Source: Novosphingobium barchaimii LL02 (GTDB lineage Bacteria > Pseudomonadota > Alphaproteobacteria > Sphingomonadales > Sphingomonadaceae). Taken from it: 64,000 bases of DNA. The stretch's first letter is position 1; every line of letters begins with the position of its first letter. Under the pieces are notes generated by a model, which was given only the letters and a program-made list of their open reading frames with translations, was not told where the DNA came from and did no database searches. This document shows, in pieces, positions 8,412-17,650 of this stretch. Location of the stretch: assembly GCF_001046635.1 (NCBI RefSeq), contig NZ_KQ130453.1, positions 191,001 to 255,000 of the forward strand, written 5' to 3'. The translations under genes were made by a program, and so were the position numbers.

Positions 8412-8500
8412 GGGAACCTCGGGCGCGATGAGAAAGCAAAAGGTGCATCCTTAGCGGACCAGCGGTGCGCAGGAATGTTCCCGTGTTAGTCAGCCCCATC

Positions 8501-8525
8501 GGAACCGCAGGCGCTGCAAAACGTC
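8501..8525 (+). promoter_or_regulatory. Possible EcfG-type promoter for the deaminase gene
   Basis: GGAAC (8501-8505), 16 bp, CGTC (8522-8525), 43 bp before the deaminase ATG. One mismatch to GGAAC-N16/17-CGTT. Confidence 0.4.
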
Positions 8526-8567
8526 AGTTCGGTAGAGAAACGAGATTTCGCAACAGGAGGCCGCCGG

Positions 8568-9062
8568 ATGATAGACGAGGCAGACCATTCATGGATGCGT
8601 CTGGCGATCGAGCTTGCACGGCAAAAGGGCACAAGCCCCCGGGACACCCCGATTGCAGCAGTCGTCGTCATGGAGGGCCGCTTGCTTGCCAGTGCGGTCA
8701 ACGAAACGGAAGAAACCAACGATGCGACTGCCCATGCAGAGATGGTTGCTTTTCGCAAGGGCGGCGCTGCCCATGGTGATATGGATCTGCGAGGGGCAAC
8801 GCTTTACTCGACGCTGCAGCCCTGCGGCATGTGCACGATGGCCTCGATCTGGGCAAAGGTCGGCCGCATCGTCTACGGTGCCGGCCGTGAGGACGTCCAC
8901 TCCATGTATTTCGAGGACCGGCACCTCGACACGATGGACTTCATTCGCGACGCCTGGCGCGACGACCTGACCCTCGAAGGCGGATGCCTGACCGAGGAGT
9001 GCTGCAGGCTGTATTTCCGACCGGACGACGATGTTCCGTTGGAAGATCAGGGCAACATCTGA
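8568..9062 (+). CDS. Zinc-dependent nucleoside/cytidine deaminase family protein
   Basis: 164 residues with the zinc site of the cytidine/guanine/tRNA adenosine deaminase superfamily: His56-Ala-Glu58 and Pro85-Cys86-Gly-Met-Cys89. His and both Cys bind zinc and Glu58 shuttles protons during hydrolytic deamination. A strong AGGAGG precedes ATG 8568. The length and lack of tRNA-binding basic residues favour a base/nucleoside deaminase (guanine deaminase-like) over TadA. Likely stress-controlled, given the upstream EcfG-like motif and neighbours. Confidence 0.9.
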   Translation: MIDEADHSWMRLAIELARQKGTSPRDTPIAAVVVMEGRLLASAVNETEETNDATAHAEMVAFRKGGAAHGDMDLRGATLYSTLQPCGMCTMASIWAKVGRIVYGAGREDVHSMYFEDRHLDTMDFIRDAWRDDLTLEGGCLTEECCRLYFRPDDDVPLEDQGNI

Positions 9063-9191
9063 GCGGCTGCGCGTCATCCTGGCTCAAGAAGCGTTCCAGG
9101 GGCAGGTCCATATAGGCGAGAAAGCCGCGCGGAACGCCGTCTCCGTTCGGCCGTTGATGGACGGGGCGGCCAAAGATTTCGGAAAAATCGA

Positions 9192-10601
9192 ATGACCACA
9201 AAGATATGTGACGTTGCAATCATCGGTGCCGGCACGGCCGGGCTGGCCGCCGAACTTAGTGCGCGCCGTCACGGCGCCAGCACACTGCTGATCGACGAAA
9301 GCTTCAGTGGCACAACCTGCACGAACGTGGGCTGCATGCCTTCCAAACTGCTCATTGCCGCAGCGGCGGCAGCACATGGGGCCCGGCATGCCCGCACGTT
9401 CGGTATCGCCGCCGAGCCGGTGGTCGACGGCGTAGCGGTCCTGAAACGCCTGCGCCTTGAACGCGACCGCTTCATTGCAGGCGTGGATAAATCGATTGGC
9501 AGGATCCCCGATGGGGTGAAATGGAAGGGGCGCGCCCGGTTCACCGGATTGACCACTCTGGAAATCGATGACGGTACCGTGGTTGAAGCCAAGGCTGTGG
9601 TCATTGCGGTGGGAGCTGCGCCCTCGATACCCGCGTTCCTCGACCCGGTACAGGCGGCGGTACTGACCAACGAGACGCTGTTCGACCTGGAGACGCTACC
9701 GATTTCCGTCGCAGTCATCGGAGCGGGGCCATTAGGGCTTGAACTTGCACAGGCCTTGTCACGGCTTGGCGTTGAGACGCGCGTCTTCGATCAAGGGGAT
9801 AGGCTAGCGTCCTTGGACGATAAGGAAGTGAGCGGGCAGCTGGCGCATATCCTTGGCAATGAGTTTCCCATTCACCTGGAAGTGCAGCTTTCGGCGAGGT
9901 TAGATGCGGGCAAGGCTCTCTTGTCCTGGACCGGTAGAAGTGAAGGCTCGGCCAGCTTCGACTACGTACTTGCCGCCAGTGGCCGGCCACCGCGGCTGAA
10001 GGATCTGGGCCTTGAGAGTACGGGGCTGGTACTCGACGAACACGGCGCGCCCAAAGCAGACCCATGCAGCTTGCAATGCGGTGCTGCGCCGATTTTCCTC
10101 GCAGGTGACGCCGCGAACGGCCGCCCGGTATTGCACGAGGCGCAGGCAGAAGGCGCTATCGCCGGCCATAACGCGGCGCGCTATCCTGATGTGCTTCCGG
10201 GAAAGCGGATGGTTCCGCTGTCGATCATGTTCACGGATCCCGCGATGGCGGTGGTCGGCGACATTTCCCGACGCTCGGCCACAATTCTTGGAGCCGCGTC
10301 CTTCGAGGATCAGGGAAGGGCGAAGGTCTTCGCAACAAACCATGGTCTGGCGCACATTCTGGCCGATCCGCTCGACGGTAAGCTCATCGGTGCTGTCATT
10401 GCTGCGCCCGCCGCCGAACACACTGCACATCTTCTCGCGTGGTCGATCCAGCATGGCATGACAGCGAGTCAGATGCTGGCTCTGCCATACTACCATCCGA
10501 CATACGAGGAGGGGCTGAAACCTGCTTTTCGCGCGATCTGCAAGGCAGTCGGTAGTTCAATGCCCATGGAGCGCGACGACGGCTTTCTCGCCGGAGCCTG
10601 A
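9192..10601 (+). CDS. Pyridine nucleotide-disulfide oxidoreductase (dihydrolipoamide dehydrogenase-like)
   Basis: 469 residues. FAD motif AIIGAGTAGLAA (9-20), redox-active pair Cys43-TNVG-Cys48, NAD(P)H motif VIGAGPLGLELA, second FAD segment IFLAGDA, and the C-terminal HPTYEE motif with the catalytic His at about 435. This is the group I architecture of dihydrolipoamide dehydrogenase, mercuric and glutathione reductases. The gene stands alone, without E1/E2 complex genes, so a stand-alone disulfide or quinone reductase in stress defence is likely. GGAAAAA lies upstream of ATG 9192; 129 bp after the deaminase gene. Confidence 0.9.
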   Translation: MTTKICDVAIIGAGTAGLAAELSARRHGASTLLIDESFSGTTCTNVGCMPSKLLIAAAAAAHGARHARTFGIAAEPVVDGVAVLKRLRLERDRFIAGVDKSIGRIPDGVKWKGRARFTGLTTLEIDDGTVVEAKAVVIAVGAAPSIPAFLDPVQAAVLTNETLFDLETLPISVAVIGAGPLGLELAQALSRLGVETRVFDQGDRLASLDDKEVSGQLAHILGNEFPIHLEVQLSARLDAGKALLSWTGRSEGSASFDYVLAASGRPPRLKDLGLESTGLVLDEHGAPKADPCSLQCGAAPIFLAGDAANGRPVLHEAQAEGAIAGHNAARYPDVLPGKRMVPLSIMFTDPAMAVVGDISRRSATILGAASFEDQGRAKVFATNHGLAHILADPLDGKLIGAVIAAPAAEHTAHLLAWSIQHGMTASQMLALPYYHPTYEEGLKPAFRAICKAVGSSMPMERDDGFLAGA

Positions 10602-10664
10602 CTGCAGGACAGATCGGCAAAATCGAGTGACGATGGACCGCCTCAAGTCCTTGCAGCCAGTCAG
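10598..10664. terminator. Imperfect long-range hairpin between convergent genes
   Basis: CTGACTGCAGGAC (10598-10610) can pair imperfectly with the segment at 10647-10664 (GTCCTTGCAGCCAGTCAG) across a 36-base loop. It lies exactly between two convergent gene ends and could serve as a bidirectional terminator; no T-tract. Confidence 0.25.
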
Positions 10665-10667
10665 CCG

Positions 10668-11081
10668 TCAACCGCGTAAGTTGTCGGGTACTACCCCACC
10701 ATTCTCTGCCAGCTTGTCCATAACGGCGCGATGAAGGGCAATGTTCTGCTCGGCAGATCCATCGGCGCCGGCGTGGACGTTCAACTCAGCGCCGAGTTCC
10801 TTGCGGGCAGTGATGCTTGAATCAAGGCCCAACAGCTTCAGAAGATCGACTATCGAAGTCCTGTAGTTGCCCCCGTGATCGTCATTCATCTGGGCCATAG
10901 CCTCCAGCACTGCGCCGACTTCAACGGTCTGGGGGGCAGTGGCCGGGGCGGGCGCTGTAACGGGGGCGGGCTGCGGCACCGGGCTGGCTGTAGGCGCGGG
11001 CGGTGCCGCTGCCGCGGCGGGTGCTGCCTTAGCTACATCGTGATGAAATATCTTTTTCATGATGTTTCCGAAGATGCTCAT
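10668..11081 (-). CDS. DUF3597 domain protein
   Basis: 137 residues. Starts MSIFGNIMKKIFHH, then an Ala/Pro-rich linker (about 18-50), then the DUF3597 domain with YRTSIVDLLKLLGLDSS, ARKELGAELN and the C-terminal ALHRAVMDKLAENGG. Function unknown; homologues are often near LysM or stress genes. AGGAGC precedes the ATG at 11081. Divergent from the DUF4142 lipoprotein gene. Confidence 0.88.
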   Translation of the reverse strand: MSIFGNIMKKIFHHDVAKAAPAAAAAPPAPTASPVPQPAPVTAPAPATAPQTVEVGAVLEAMAQMNDDHGGNYRTSIVDLLKLLGLDSSITARKELGAELNVHAGADGSAEQNIALHRAVMDKLAENGGVVPDNLRG

Positions 11082-11168
11082 GCCATGCTCCTGTCGGGCG
11101 CCGGCGGGGTTCGGCGGCGCGCCTTCGATGTTTTCGATAGTACAACGCTCCGGCGAGAAAGGTGTTGC

Positions 11169-11194
11169 GGAACGTTTGGGGGCGCCTGGCCGTT
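11169..11194 (+). promoter_or_regulatory. EcfG-type general stress promoter
   Basis: Perfect GGAAC (11169-11173), 17 bp, CGTT (11191-11194), about 40 bp upstream of the DUF4142 gene start. This matches the established alphaproteobacterial EcfG consensus and predicts PhyR/NepR/EcfG control. Confidence 0.6.
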
Positions 11195-11233
11195 GAACCG
11201 ATATCTGGAACTTTTCAACTTGGAGCGACGATC

Positions 11234-11794
11234 ATGAAGCAGTCTCTACTGCTCGCAGTGTCATTGGCAGTGCTCGGCCTGGCGGGCTGCAATAAACAGT
11301 CGGACGCGCCAAGCGAGCCGGCTGCAAATGTGGCATCGCCGAGTACTTCTCCTGAGGCAAGCGCGGTCAAGGCCGGAGAAGGCCAGGCTTTCGCAAACAT
11401 AGCTGCTGCCAGCGATGCCTTCGAGATCGAAAGTTCCAAGCTCGCGATCACCAAAGCGACGACGTCGAAAATAAAGTCTTATGCCAACAATATGATCGAG
11501 GCGCATACTGAATCGACAGTAGAACTTAAGGCGGCTGCGGGCGCAACATCGCCGGCAATCACACCGGACGCGGCGCTTACCGCGGCGCAGAAGGCCACGC
11601 TTGACCAATTGGTCGCCAAGTCCGGCGCTGATTTCGACCGTGCCTATGTGGCCTCTCAGACTTCTGCACATGCAGAGGCACTCGATGCGTTAAAGGGCTA
11701 TGCAGCAGGAGGCGAGGTTGCCTCGCTGAAGGCGTTCGCTACGAAGATGATCCCGACCGTAGCAGCGCACCTCAACATGGCGAAAAGCATTTGA
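11234..11794 (+). CDS. DUF4142 family lipoprotein
   Basis: 186 residues from ATG 11234 with GGAGCG upstream. Lipobox LAGC (Cys18) after a hydrophobic signal. The DUF4142 domain is an all-helical, ferritin-like bundle; visible here are FANIAAASDAFEIESSKLA, the conserved Lys/Lys/Tyr/Ala region around KIKSYANNMIEAH, and FDRAYVASQTSAHAEALDA. Periplasmic and membrane-anchored; a stress-protein role is usual but the biochemistry is unknown. The upstream open frame from 11162 runs through the promoter and is not coding. Confidence 0.9.
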   Translation: MKQSLLLAVSLAVLGLAGCNKQSDAPSEPAANVASPSTSPEASAVKAGEGQAFANIAAASDAFEIESSKLAITKATTSKIKSYANNMIEAHTESTVELKAAAGATSPAITPDAALTAAQKATLDQLVAKSGADFDRAYVASQTSAHAEALDALKGYAAGGEVASLKAFATKMIPTVAAHLNMAKSI

Positions 11795-11861
11795 TCGGCG
11801 GTATCAGCGGGCGATCGCGAGGTAAGGTAATTTTGCCCAGGAATAATAGCGGGGGTCTGCA

Positions 11862-12032
11862 TTGAGTACGATTGAACGGGCATTCGAGCTTGCCAGGACT
11901 GGCGATTTCGAAAGTGTCCAAAAAATTCGTGACCAGCTTGCGAAGGAGCATTTTTCACATGTGCGTGAGCATCTTGATGGGTCCTCGATCCGCAAGCAAC
12001 TCATGCAACTTATTCGAATGGCCAGGAAGTAG
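11862..12032 (+). CDS. Conserved 56-residue helical protein
   Basis: Begins TTG (11862) and reads STIERAFELARTGDF then SVQKIRDQLAKE and IRKQLMQLIRMARK before TAG at 12032. The pattern (N-terminal ERAFELARTG repeat-like helix followed by a basic helix) resembles a family of tiny sphingomonad/alphaproteobacterial proteins of unknown function, possibly nucleic-acid-binding. GGGGG lies upstream of the TTG. Third gene of the DUF3597/DUF4142 stress group; no perfect EcfG motif of its own was seen. Confidence 0.65.
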   Translation: MSTIERAFELARTGDFESVQKIRDQLAKEHFSHVREHLDGSSIRKQLMQLIRMARK

Positions 12033-12369
12033 GCTTACGCAGAATCAAGCAACTTCAATTACATGATGAAAATTGTAATCGTCCACAGCTGTAACACAGC
12101 GAGGCTGAAGAACGGCTTTTTTTGAGCGGCAAAACTTCTATGCCTTCAATTCGAAAGGTTGCCCCAGATATCACAACTGAGCCGCGCGAGTGTGCCATCT
12201 GCGGAATTGCACCGCGCCCCGATCGGGGGCGAAGGCTGCGGCGCATCGCTCGAGAAGCAAACACCAATGTTTGAAAGGTTGATCTGGCGCAACCCGGCTA
12301 GCTCAGGGAGGGGCATGCCCTGAACGGAGCAGACCTGGAGCAATTCCGTTAGCCTGACGTGGTTTTTCA

Positions 12370-12567
12370 CTAGCGGCGGCACTTGCCGAGCGGGTGATGG
12401 CGGCCGGGCGATCTATCAATATTCTGGTCGACAACGCAGGTGTCGCGGCGCCTGCCAAAGCACGAGACTATTGTCGACGGCTTCGAGATCCAACCTGGCA
12501 TCAACCATCTGTCCCCAAGATAGCGACTTTCCTGGTTCGGCGTTCGCTCAGTGTCTCCAGCGTATCG
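12370..12567 (+). pseudogene. Remnant of a short-chain dehydrogenase/reductase gene
   Basis: From 12370 one frame reads LAAALAERVMAAG then INILVDNAGVAAP, the SDR NNAG-type motif. After a +1 shift near 12467 the next frame reads TIVDGFEIQPGINHL, the SDR segment usually written DGFE.Q.GTNHLG, then stops at 12521-12523. A third fragment around 12550 reads SLSVSSVS, like the SDR VVxVSS strand. Upstream (Rossmann GxxxGxG) and downstream (YxxxK) parts are missing. A frameshifted, deleted gene fragment. Confidence 0.6.
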
Positions 12568-12591
12568 CTTGGGCCGACAGCCCAAGCGATA
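12563..12591. terminator. Strong hairpin after the TonB receptor gene
   Basis: Perfect 12-base arms TATCGCTTGGGC / GCCCAAGCGATA around CGACA, 21 bp past the stop of the minus-strand receptor gene. No T-tract follows on either strand, so it may be a weak intrinsic terminator or a transcript-protecting hairpin. Confidence 0.5.
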
Positions 12592-12611
12592 TCACGAACG
12601 TGCGTTCGCGT

Positions 12612-14912
12612 TCAGAACTTGCCCGAAAGCGATCCGCCGATGATGCGCGGTTCGTTGAACACGGCCGCCATATAGTTCTCGATCACACCCTTGAGGTTCT
12701 TCTCATTGGTGATGTTGCGTGCGAAAGCGGCGATCTCGTAGCGGCCGCCGGGAGCCGTGTAGCCGATCTTCAGGCCGCCCTCGAAATCCCCGCGCGAGTA
12801 GAACTCGGCGGTCTTGTAGAGCACGAAGTTGGTATACCCCTGCCAGGTCCAGTCGGTCGAGGCGAAGAGCGAGCCGCCGTTGCCGAGGGGAACATCGTAA
12901 CGCGCCGTGATGTTGGCGGTGTACTTGGGGGCGTTGGGCAAGGGATTGCCGTCGATCTGCGCAAAAACGCCGCGACCCGGCACTGTGACGGTGGGGTCCT
13001 GAACCGTGCAAACGACTACGCCATTGAGCGCGCAGACCTGTGCGTAGACGTTCTTGTCTTTAATCTCGGTGTGCAGCAGGCTGAGCCCTGCGGTGAGCGA
13101 GAGGTTGGGGATCGGCCGTGCTTCCAGTTCGGCTTCCAGGCCGTAAGCCTGGGCCTTGTCGGCATTGAACAGCACGCCGTTGCCGTCGCTGTCGTTGCCG
13201 TTGAGCTGGATGTCCTTCACCCGATACGCGAAGCCCGATAGGTTGAAGCGCACGCGGTTGCCAAGGAGGCTGGTCTTGATGCCGGCCTCGCCGGAAAGGA
13301 TCGTCTCCGAATCCGCGGTGGTGAAGTCCGAGTTGAACACGGCCGAGCGACCCTGGATGGTCGGGCCACGAAAGCCGCGCGCTACGCGGGCATAAAGGCT
13401 GACTTCCGGGCTGGCCTCATAGAGCACGCTGACGTCCCAGCTGGGCTGTTCGTCGGAAAGGCGCACATAACGGCGGCCGGTGTAGCTGACCGAGCCGTCG
13501 ACGCGGTCGGCGGTCTTGAGCAGGCGGGTCTTTTTGGTGTCGTTGGTGTAGCGTCCTCCCGCAGTAACCGTCAGGCCCGGCGCGAGTTCGTAGCTCAGCT
13601 GCCCGAACAGACCCCAGCTGGTGTTCTGGTTGCGCAGGCGAACCCAGTTGTTCGGATTATTAGCGGGTGGAGTGAGGAAGAAGGCGCGTTGGTAAAAGTC
13701 GGTGATGTTGCGCTCGTCAAAGTACATTGCGCCGACCTGCCACTTAAAGCGGGTGTCGCCGTTGCTGGACAGGCGCAGTTCCTGGGTCAGTTGGTCGAGA
13801 TCGCGAAGGTTGCCTTGGGATTCGCCGTAGCCGTTGGGCACGCCGGCAACGGGATAGTCCGCAGCCGCGCCGCCGTCGGTATCGCCTCGGCTATAACCCG
13901 AAGTGGTTTCCCAGGCAGTGATCGAGGTGAGCGTGACGCCGCCGAAATCGAGCGCGATGCGATTGGAGGCGCCGTAGGTGTCATACGCCTGCGGGTTGTT
14001 ATCCGCTTCGTCGAGCGCGATTTCGTCGCGCGGTTCGGCGCTGGCGTCGTTTGAACCCTTTTTCAGCGCGGCGCGGTGGAAGATCGTCGAAGTGCCGTCG
14101 TACTTGCGGGCATGGAAGCTGGTGAGCATCGAGAAAGGGCTGCCCTGAGGTGCAAGCAGTAACTGGACGCGGGCATCGCGTTCCTCGAAGCCACCCATGG
14201 CGTTTTTCCTGGGCGACACCGTGCCATCGGCGCTGGGGCCGGTGTAGACGTTGTCTATCCAGTCGTCACGGCGCTGGTAGAGACCCGAAACGCGCACGGC
14301 CAGAGTGTCCGCGACGATCGGCCCGCCCACGCCCGCGTCGACCGAGGCCGAGCCGTATTCGCCGTAGCTGGCATTGAAACGGCCGGTCCAGCGATCGGTG
14401 GAGGGCTTGATGGAATCGAACTTGATGATGCCCGCGGTGGTGTTGCGGCCAAACAGGGACCCCTGCGGGCCGCGCAGCACTTCCACCTGGTCCATATCGT
14501 AGACTGGGTTGGATTTCAGGACGACGTGTTCCAGCACGACGTCGTCCTGGATGATCGAAACCGGCTGAGAGGCGCCGAGGTAGAAGTCGATGTTGCCCAG
14601 GCCCCGGATGTAGAAGCGCGGGAAGATGCGACCCGTAGTGGTTTCGGCATAGAGTCCCGGGACGCGGCCCGAGAGCGCGAGGATATCGTCGCCGCCAGCC
14701 TGCAAATTGCGGAGCTGGTCACCCGCGACCACGCCGACCGAAACCGGAACCTGCTGGAGATTTTCGGTACGGCGCTCAGCCGTTACCACGATATCGCCAA
14801 GGCCGGTATCGGCGGGGGCCGTTTCCTGTGCCAAGGCGGCAGTCGACACGCTCATGGCGGCAAGGCCGCAGGTGAGGTGAAGGGTCTTCTTGGCGAGCGC
14901 TGTAATTAGCAC
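12612..14912 (-). CDS. TonB-dependent outer membrane receptor
   Basis: 766 residues from GTG 14912. Signal peptide of about 28 residues ending ALAQ, TonB-box-like IVVTAERR, then the plug (VPVSVGVVAGDQLR, RFYIRGLG, VEVLRGPQGSLFGRNTTAGIIKF) and a 22-stranded barrel ending in an aromatic residue (GSLSGKF). The plug type is that of the large sphingomonad receptor group for carbohydrates, aromatics or siderophores; the substrate cannot be read. Divergent from another receptor gene with 290 bp between starts, in which no Fur-like box was seen. Confidence 0.9.
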   Translation of the reverse strand: MLITALAKKTLHLTCGLAAMSVSTAALAQETAPADTGLGDIVVTAERRTENLQQVPVSVGVVAGDQLRNLQAGGDDILALSGRVPGLYAETTTGRIFPRFYIRGLGNIDFYLGASQPVSIIQDDVVLEHVVLKSNPVYDMDQVEVLRGPQGSLFGRNTTAGIIKFDSIKPSTDRWTGRFNASYGEYGSASVDAGVGGPIVADTLAVRVSGLYQRRDDWIDNVYTGPSADGTVSPRKNAMGGFEERDARVQLLLAPQGSPFSMLTSFHARKYDGTSTIFHRAALKKGSNDASAEPRDEIALDEADNNPQAYDTYGASNRIALDFGGVTLTSITAWETTSGYSRGDTDGGAAADYPVAGVPNGYGESQGNLRDLDQLTQELRLSSNGDTRFKWQVGAMYFDERNITDFYQRAFFLTPPANNPNNWVRLRNQNTSWGLFGQLSYELAPGLTVTAGGRYTNDTKKTRLLKTADRVDGSVSYTGRRYVRLSDEQPSWDVSVLYEASPEVSLYARVARGFRGPTIQGRSAVFNSDFTTADSETILSGEAGIKTSLLGNRVRFNLSGFAYRVKDIQLNGNDSDGNGVLFNADKAQAYGLEAELEARPIPNLSLTAGLSLLHTEIKDKNVYAQVCALNGVVVCTVQDPTVTVPGRGVFAQIDGNPLPNAPKYTANITARYDVPLGNGGSLFASTDWTWQGYTNFVLYKTAEFYSRGDFEGGLKIGYTAPGGRYEIAAFARNITNEKNLKGVIENYMAAVFNEPRIIGGSLSGKF

Positions 14913-15202
14913 GGAATATTTCCAGTTTGTTGCAAAGTCTGAGGGCCGGGTACGAATGGCCTATGGCATTTCGATGACCGGCGGCCGGGCAGGTTGAACG
15001 CTGACAGGTCACGTGGCTTTGCGGCAACAGGTGCGTGCGGGCGTTCCGTTGAGTTGGGCGGCTTTCGAAGCAGGCTTCGGAAACTTTGCTCTTATATTTC
15101 TGAACTGTAGCGAAAGAGTCATCAACGGGTGGAATAGGCGCGGGCCGGCGCCGCGGGCTCAAAGTCCATGCGGTTCTTTTCAGGTATATGGGGGCGTGAG
15201 TT

Positions 15203-17539
15203 TTGCAGAAATCCGTTGTCGCGTTGGCGATTGCAGCCAGTTTTACAGTATCTGCGCATGCGAAGGCGCAGGATGCCGCGCCCGGCGAGACGGATCACGG
15301 TGAATTTGGCGATATCGTCGTCATCGGCAGCGGCCAGACCCGCTCGGTTTCGACGCTTGTTCCGTCGAATCTAGATGTGCTGCCGCCCGGTACCAGCGTG
15401 CAGAAAGCACTGAACTTCCTTCCCGGTGTAAGCGCACAATCGATCGACGCGCTGGGCGTCAACGAGCAGTCGCTGTCCCTCCAGGTGCGTGGTTTCAGCA
15501 CCACGCACCTCGGCTATACGCTCGACGGCATGCCACTGGGCGACGGCGCCTACAACAATTACAACGGCCTCTCCATCAGCCGCGCCCTTATCTCGGAAAA
15601 CCTGGGGCGTGCCGATTTGGCGACCGGCATCGCCGGCCTTGCCATCGCATCGACCAGCAATCTGGGCGGGGCGCTGATCTATACCAGCAGCGATCCCAAG
15701 CAAGAAATGGGCCTGGCGGCTAGCCAGAGCTTTGGCAGTGAGGATACTCTGCGGACTTTTGTTCGCTTCGATACCGGCGAACACGCCGGTTTCTCGGCCT
15801 ATCTTTCGGGCCAGTACAGCGAACAGGATCTGTTCGTGAACCAGCGTGCCTACAACAGGTCCACCGGCAAGCAGTTCAACGGCAAGCTCAAGTACGCCTT
15901 CGCCGGCGGCACGATTACGGCCTTCGCCGACCTTTCGCGCACTAACCAAGCCGACGATGCCTATCTGTCGAAGGACATGCTGGGCCGTCTCGGCTGGGAC
16001 TGGGCGGGCTATGCACCGGATTGGCAGTCCTACCTCGACCGGGCCTATTGCTCGGTAACGGGTCCCACCGCGCCGACCAAGTGCGTTGACTCGACCGCGC
16101 CGGAAAAGCGCTCCGATGTTACCTTCACGAACGGTCAGATCCTGCGCAAGGATAACCTGTTCTACCTTGCCGGTGATTTCGAGATTGCCAAGTCCCTCAG
16201 CGCACACCTGCAAGTATACCATCACACCAACAAGGGCGCGGGCAACAACTGGATCGTGGGCTGGTCCAAGCAGGGTACGGCGTCCACAGCCGACGACGTG
16301 CCGGTGCAGATCCGCGACACGCGCTACACAATCAACCGCACCGGCGGGCTGGGTAGCCTGACCTGGGATGTCGGTTTCAACCAGTTCCAGGCCGGCTTCT
16401 GGCTGGAGGACAACACCAGCAGCGCCGCGCGTTATATCTGGAGCAATGTCACGGGGCCGTTCGATCTGGCGCAATACCTGAAGGGGCAGCCGGATACGGC
16501 CCAGTGGGTGCAGGAAACCAAGTGGAAGACGCGCCAGTTCTACGTTCAGGACACCGTGAAGCTGTTCGGCGATGCGCTGACCATCGATTTCGGTTTCAAG
16601 GGCACGTATTCACGCTCGGACGCCGAGGCTCTGCCCGGTATCGCCAAGGCGCCGCCGCCGGCGTCGAGCCAGTTCGCGACGGGTTCGCTGACCGCCAAGG
16701 ACTACTTCCTGCCGGAAGTGGGCGTGCACTGGCAGGTGGCGCCCCAGCATGAACTGTTCGCCAGCTATGCCGAGAACATCGCGATGTTCCAGGGCGGGTT
16801 CAAGCTTGGCCCGCAGTCGGTATCGCAGACGGTATGGGACGCGCAGGGCAAGACGCTGAAGCCCGAGACGTCGCGCAGCTTCGAAGGCGGCTATCGCTTT
16901 GTCAGCGGTCCGCTGCAGGTCGCGTTGAGCGGTTACTGGGTGGATTTCCGCAATCGCCTCCTTCAGTATAATCCGTGTCCGACGAACCAGCAGCAGAACC
17001 CGGGGTGTGGCAATTCCTTCCACAACGCCGGCAGCGTCACCAGCAAGGGCGTCGAACTGGGCGTACTGTGGAAGCCGCTGCCGTGGCTGAACTGGTACAA
17101 TTCGGCATCGTACAACAAGTCCACCTATGATGAGGACCTCAACTGGTGCACCACTACCTGCGTGCTCAAAGCCACGGCAGGCAAGCAGCAGGTGGATACG
17201 CCCAAGGAAATGTTTGCCAGCGTGATAACGCTCAAGCAAGCCGGGTTCTCGGCCTCGCTGCAGGGCAAATATACCGGTCGCCGATACTACACTTACACCA
17301 ATGACCAGAGCTTCGGCGGGTACACTACTTTCGATCTGGGCCTCGGTTACGACTTCGGCACGATCGGCGTTCTGAAGGGAGCGAAGCTGTCGCTGAACGT
17401 CACCAACCTGACCAACAAGCGCTATGCGTCGAACTTCGACAACAGCGTTTTCGCGCCGGACGATGCTGCGGGTAGCATCGTGGTGTTTCACTCGTCCGCG
17501 CCGCGGCAGGTCTTTGGAACTATCGGCTTCGCGTTCTAA
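15203..17539 (+). CDS. TonB-dependent outer membrane receptor
   Basis: 778 residues from TTG 15203 with GGGGGCG upstream. Signal peptide to about residue 22 (AHAKA), TonB-box-like DIVVIGSGQ, plug with LQVRGFSTTHLGYTLDGMPLGDG, and a barrel ending GTIGFAF. The plug lacks the LRGPQG motif and instead reads IASTSNLGGALIY, a branch common in oligotrophic Proteobacteria. A Cys pair in two extracellular-loop regions (CSVTGPTAPTKC; CTTTC) suggests disulfide-stabilised loops. Followed at 111 bp by an EEP-family lipoprotein on the same strand, so the two may act on one substrate. Confidence 0.9.
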   Translation: MQKSVVALAIAASFTVSAHAKAQDAAPGETDHGEFGDIVVIGSGQTRSVSTLVPSNLDVLPPGTSVQKALNFLPGVSAQSIDALGVNEQSLSLQVRGFSTTHLGYTLDGMPLGDGAYNNYNGLSISRALISENLGRADLATGIAGLAIASTSNLGGALIYTSSDPKQEMGLAASQSFGSEDTLRTFVRFDTGEHAGFSAYLSGQYSEQDLFVNQRAYNRSTGKQFNGKLKYAFAGGTITAFADLSRTNQADDAYLSKDMLGRLGWDWAGYAPDWQSYLDRAYCSVTGPTAPTKCVDSTAPEKRSDVTFTNGQILRKDNLFYLAGDFEIAKSLSAHLQVYHHTNKGAGNNWIVGWSKQGTASTADDVPVQIRDTRYTINRTGGLGSLTWDVGFNQFQAGFWLEDNTSSAARYIWSNVTGPFDLAQYLKGQPDTAQWVQETKWKTRQFYVQDTVKLFGDALTIDFGFKGTYSRSDAEALPGIAKAPPPASSQFATGSLTAKDYFLPEVGVHWQVAPQHELFASYAENIAMFQGGFKLGPQSVSQTVWDAQGKTLKPETSRSFEGGYRFVSGPLQVALSGYWVDFRNRLLQYNPCPTNQQQNPGCGNSFHNAGSVTSKGVELGVLWKPLPWLNWYNSASYNKSTYDEDLNWCTTTCVLKATAGKQQVDTPKEMFASVITLKQAGFSASLQGKYTGRRYYTYTNDQSFGGYTTFDLGLGYDFGTIGVLKGAKLSLNVTNLTNKRYASNFDNSVFAPDDAAGSIVVFHSSAPRQVFGTIGFAF

Positions 17540-17650
17540 GGCAAGGACCCGCCTTCGCCATTCCGGCTCCTCCTCGCTCATGGCGGCGGGGAGGAAGCGG
17601 GATCGACGCGCGGTCTGTTCCTGCTTTCGATTGCGCGCTAAGCACAGCCC

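Noticed and set aside
12563-12591. Integration site or IS end at the 12-base inverted repeat
   Set aside because: No transposase, target duplication or tRNA gene nearby; a hairpin after a gene end is the simpler reading.
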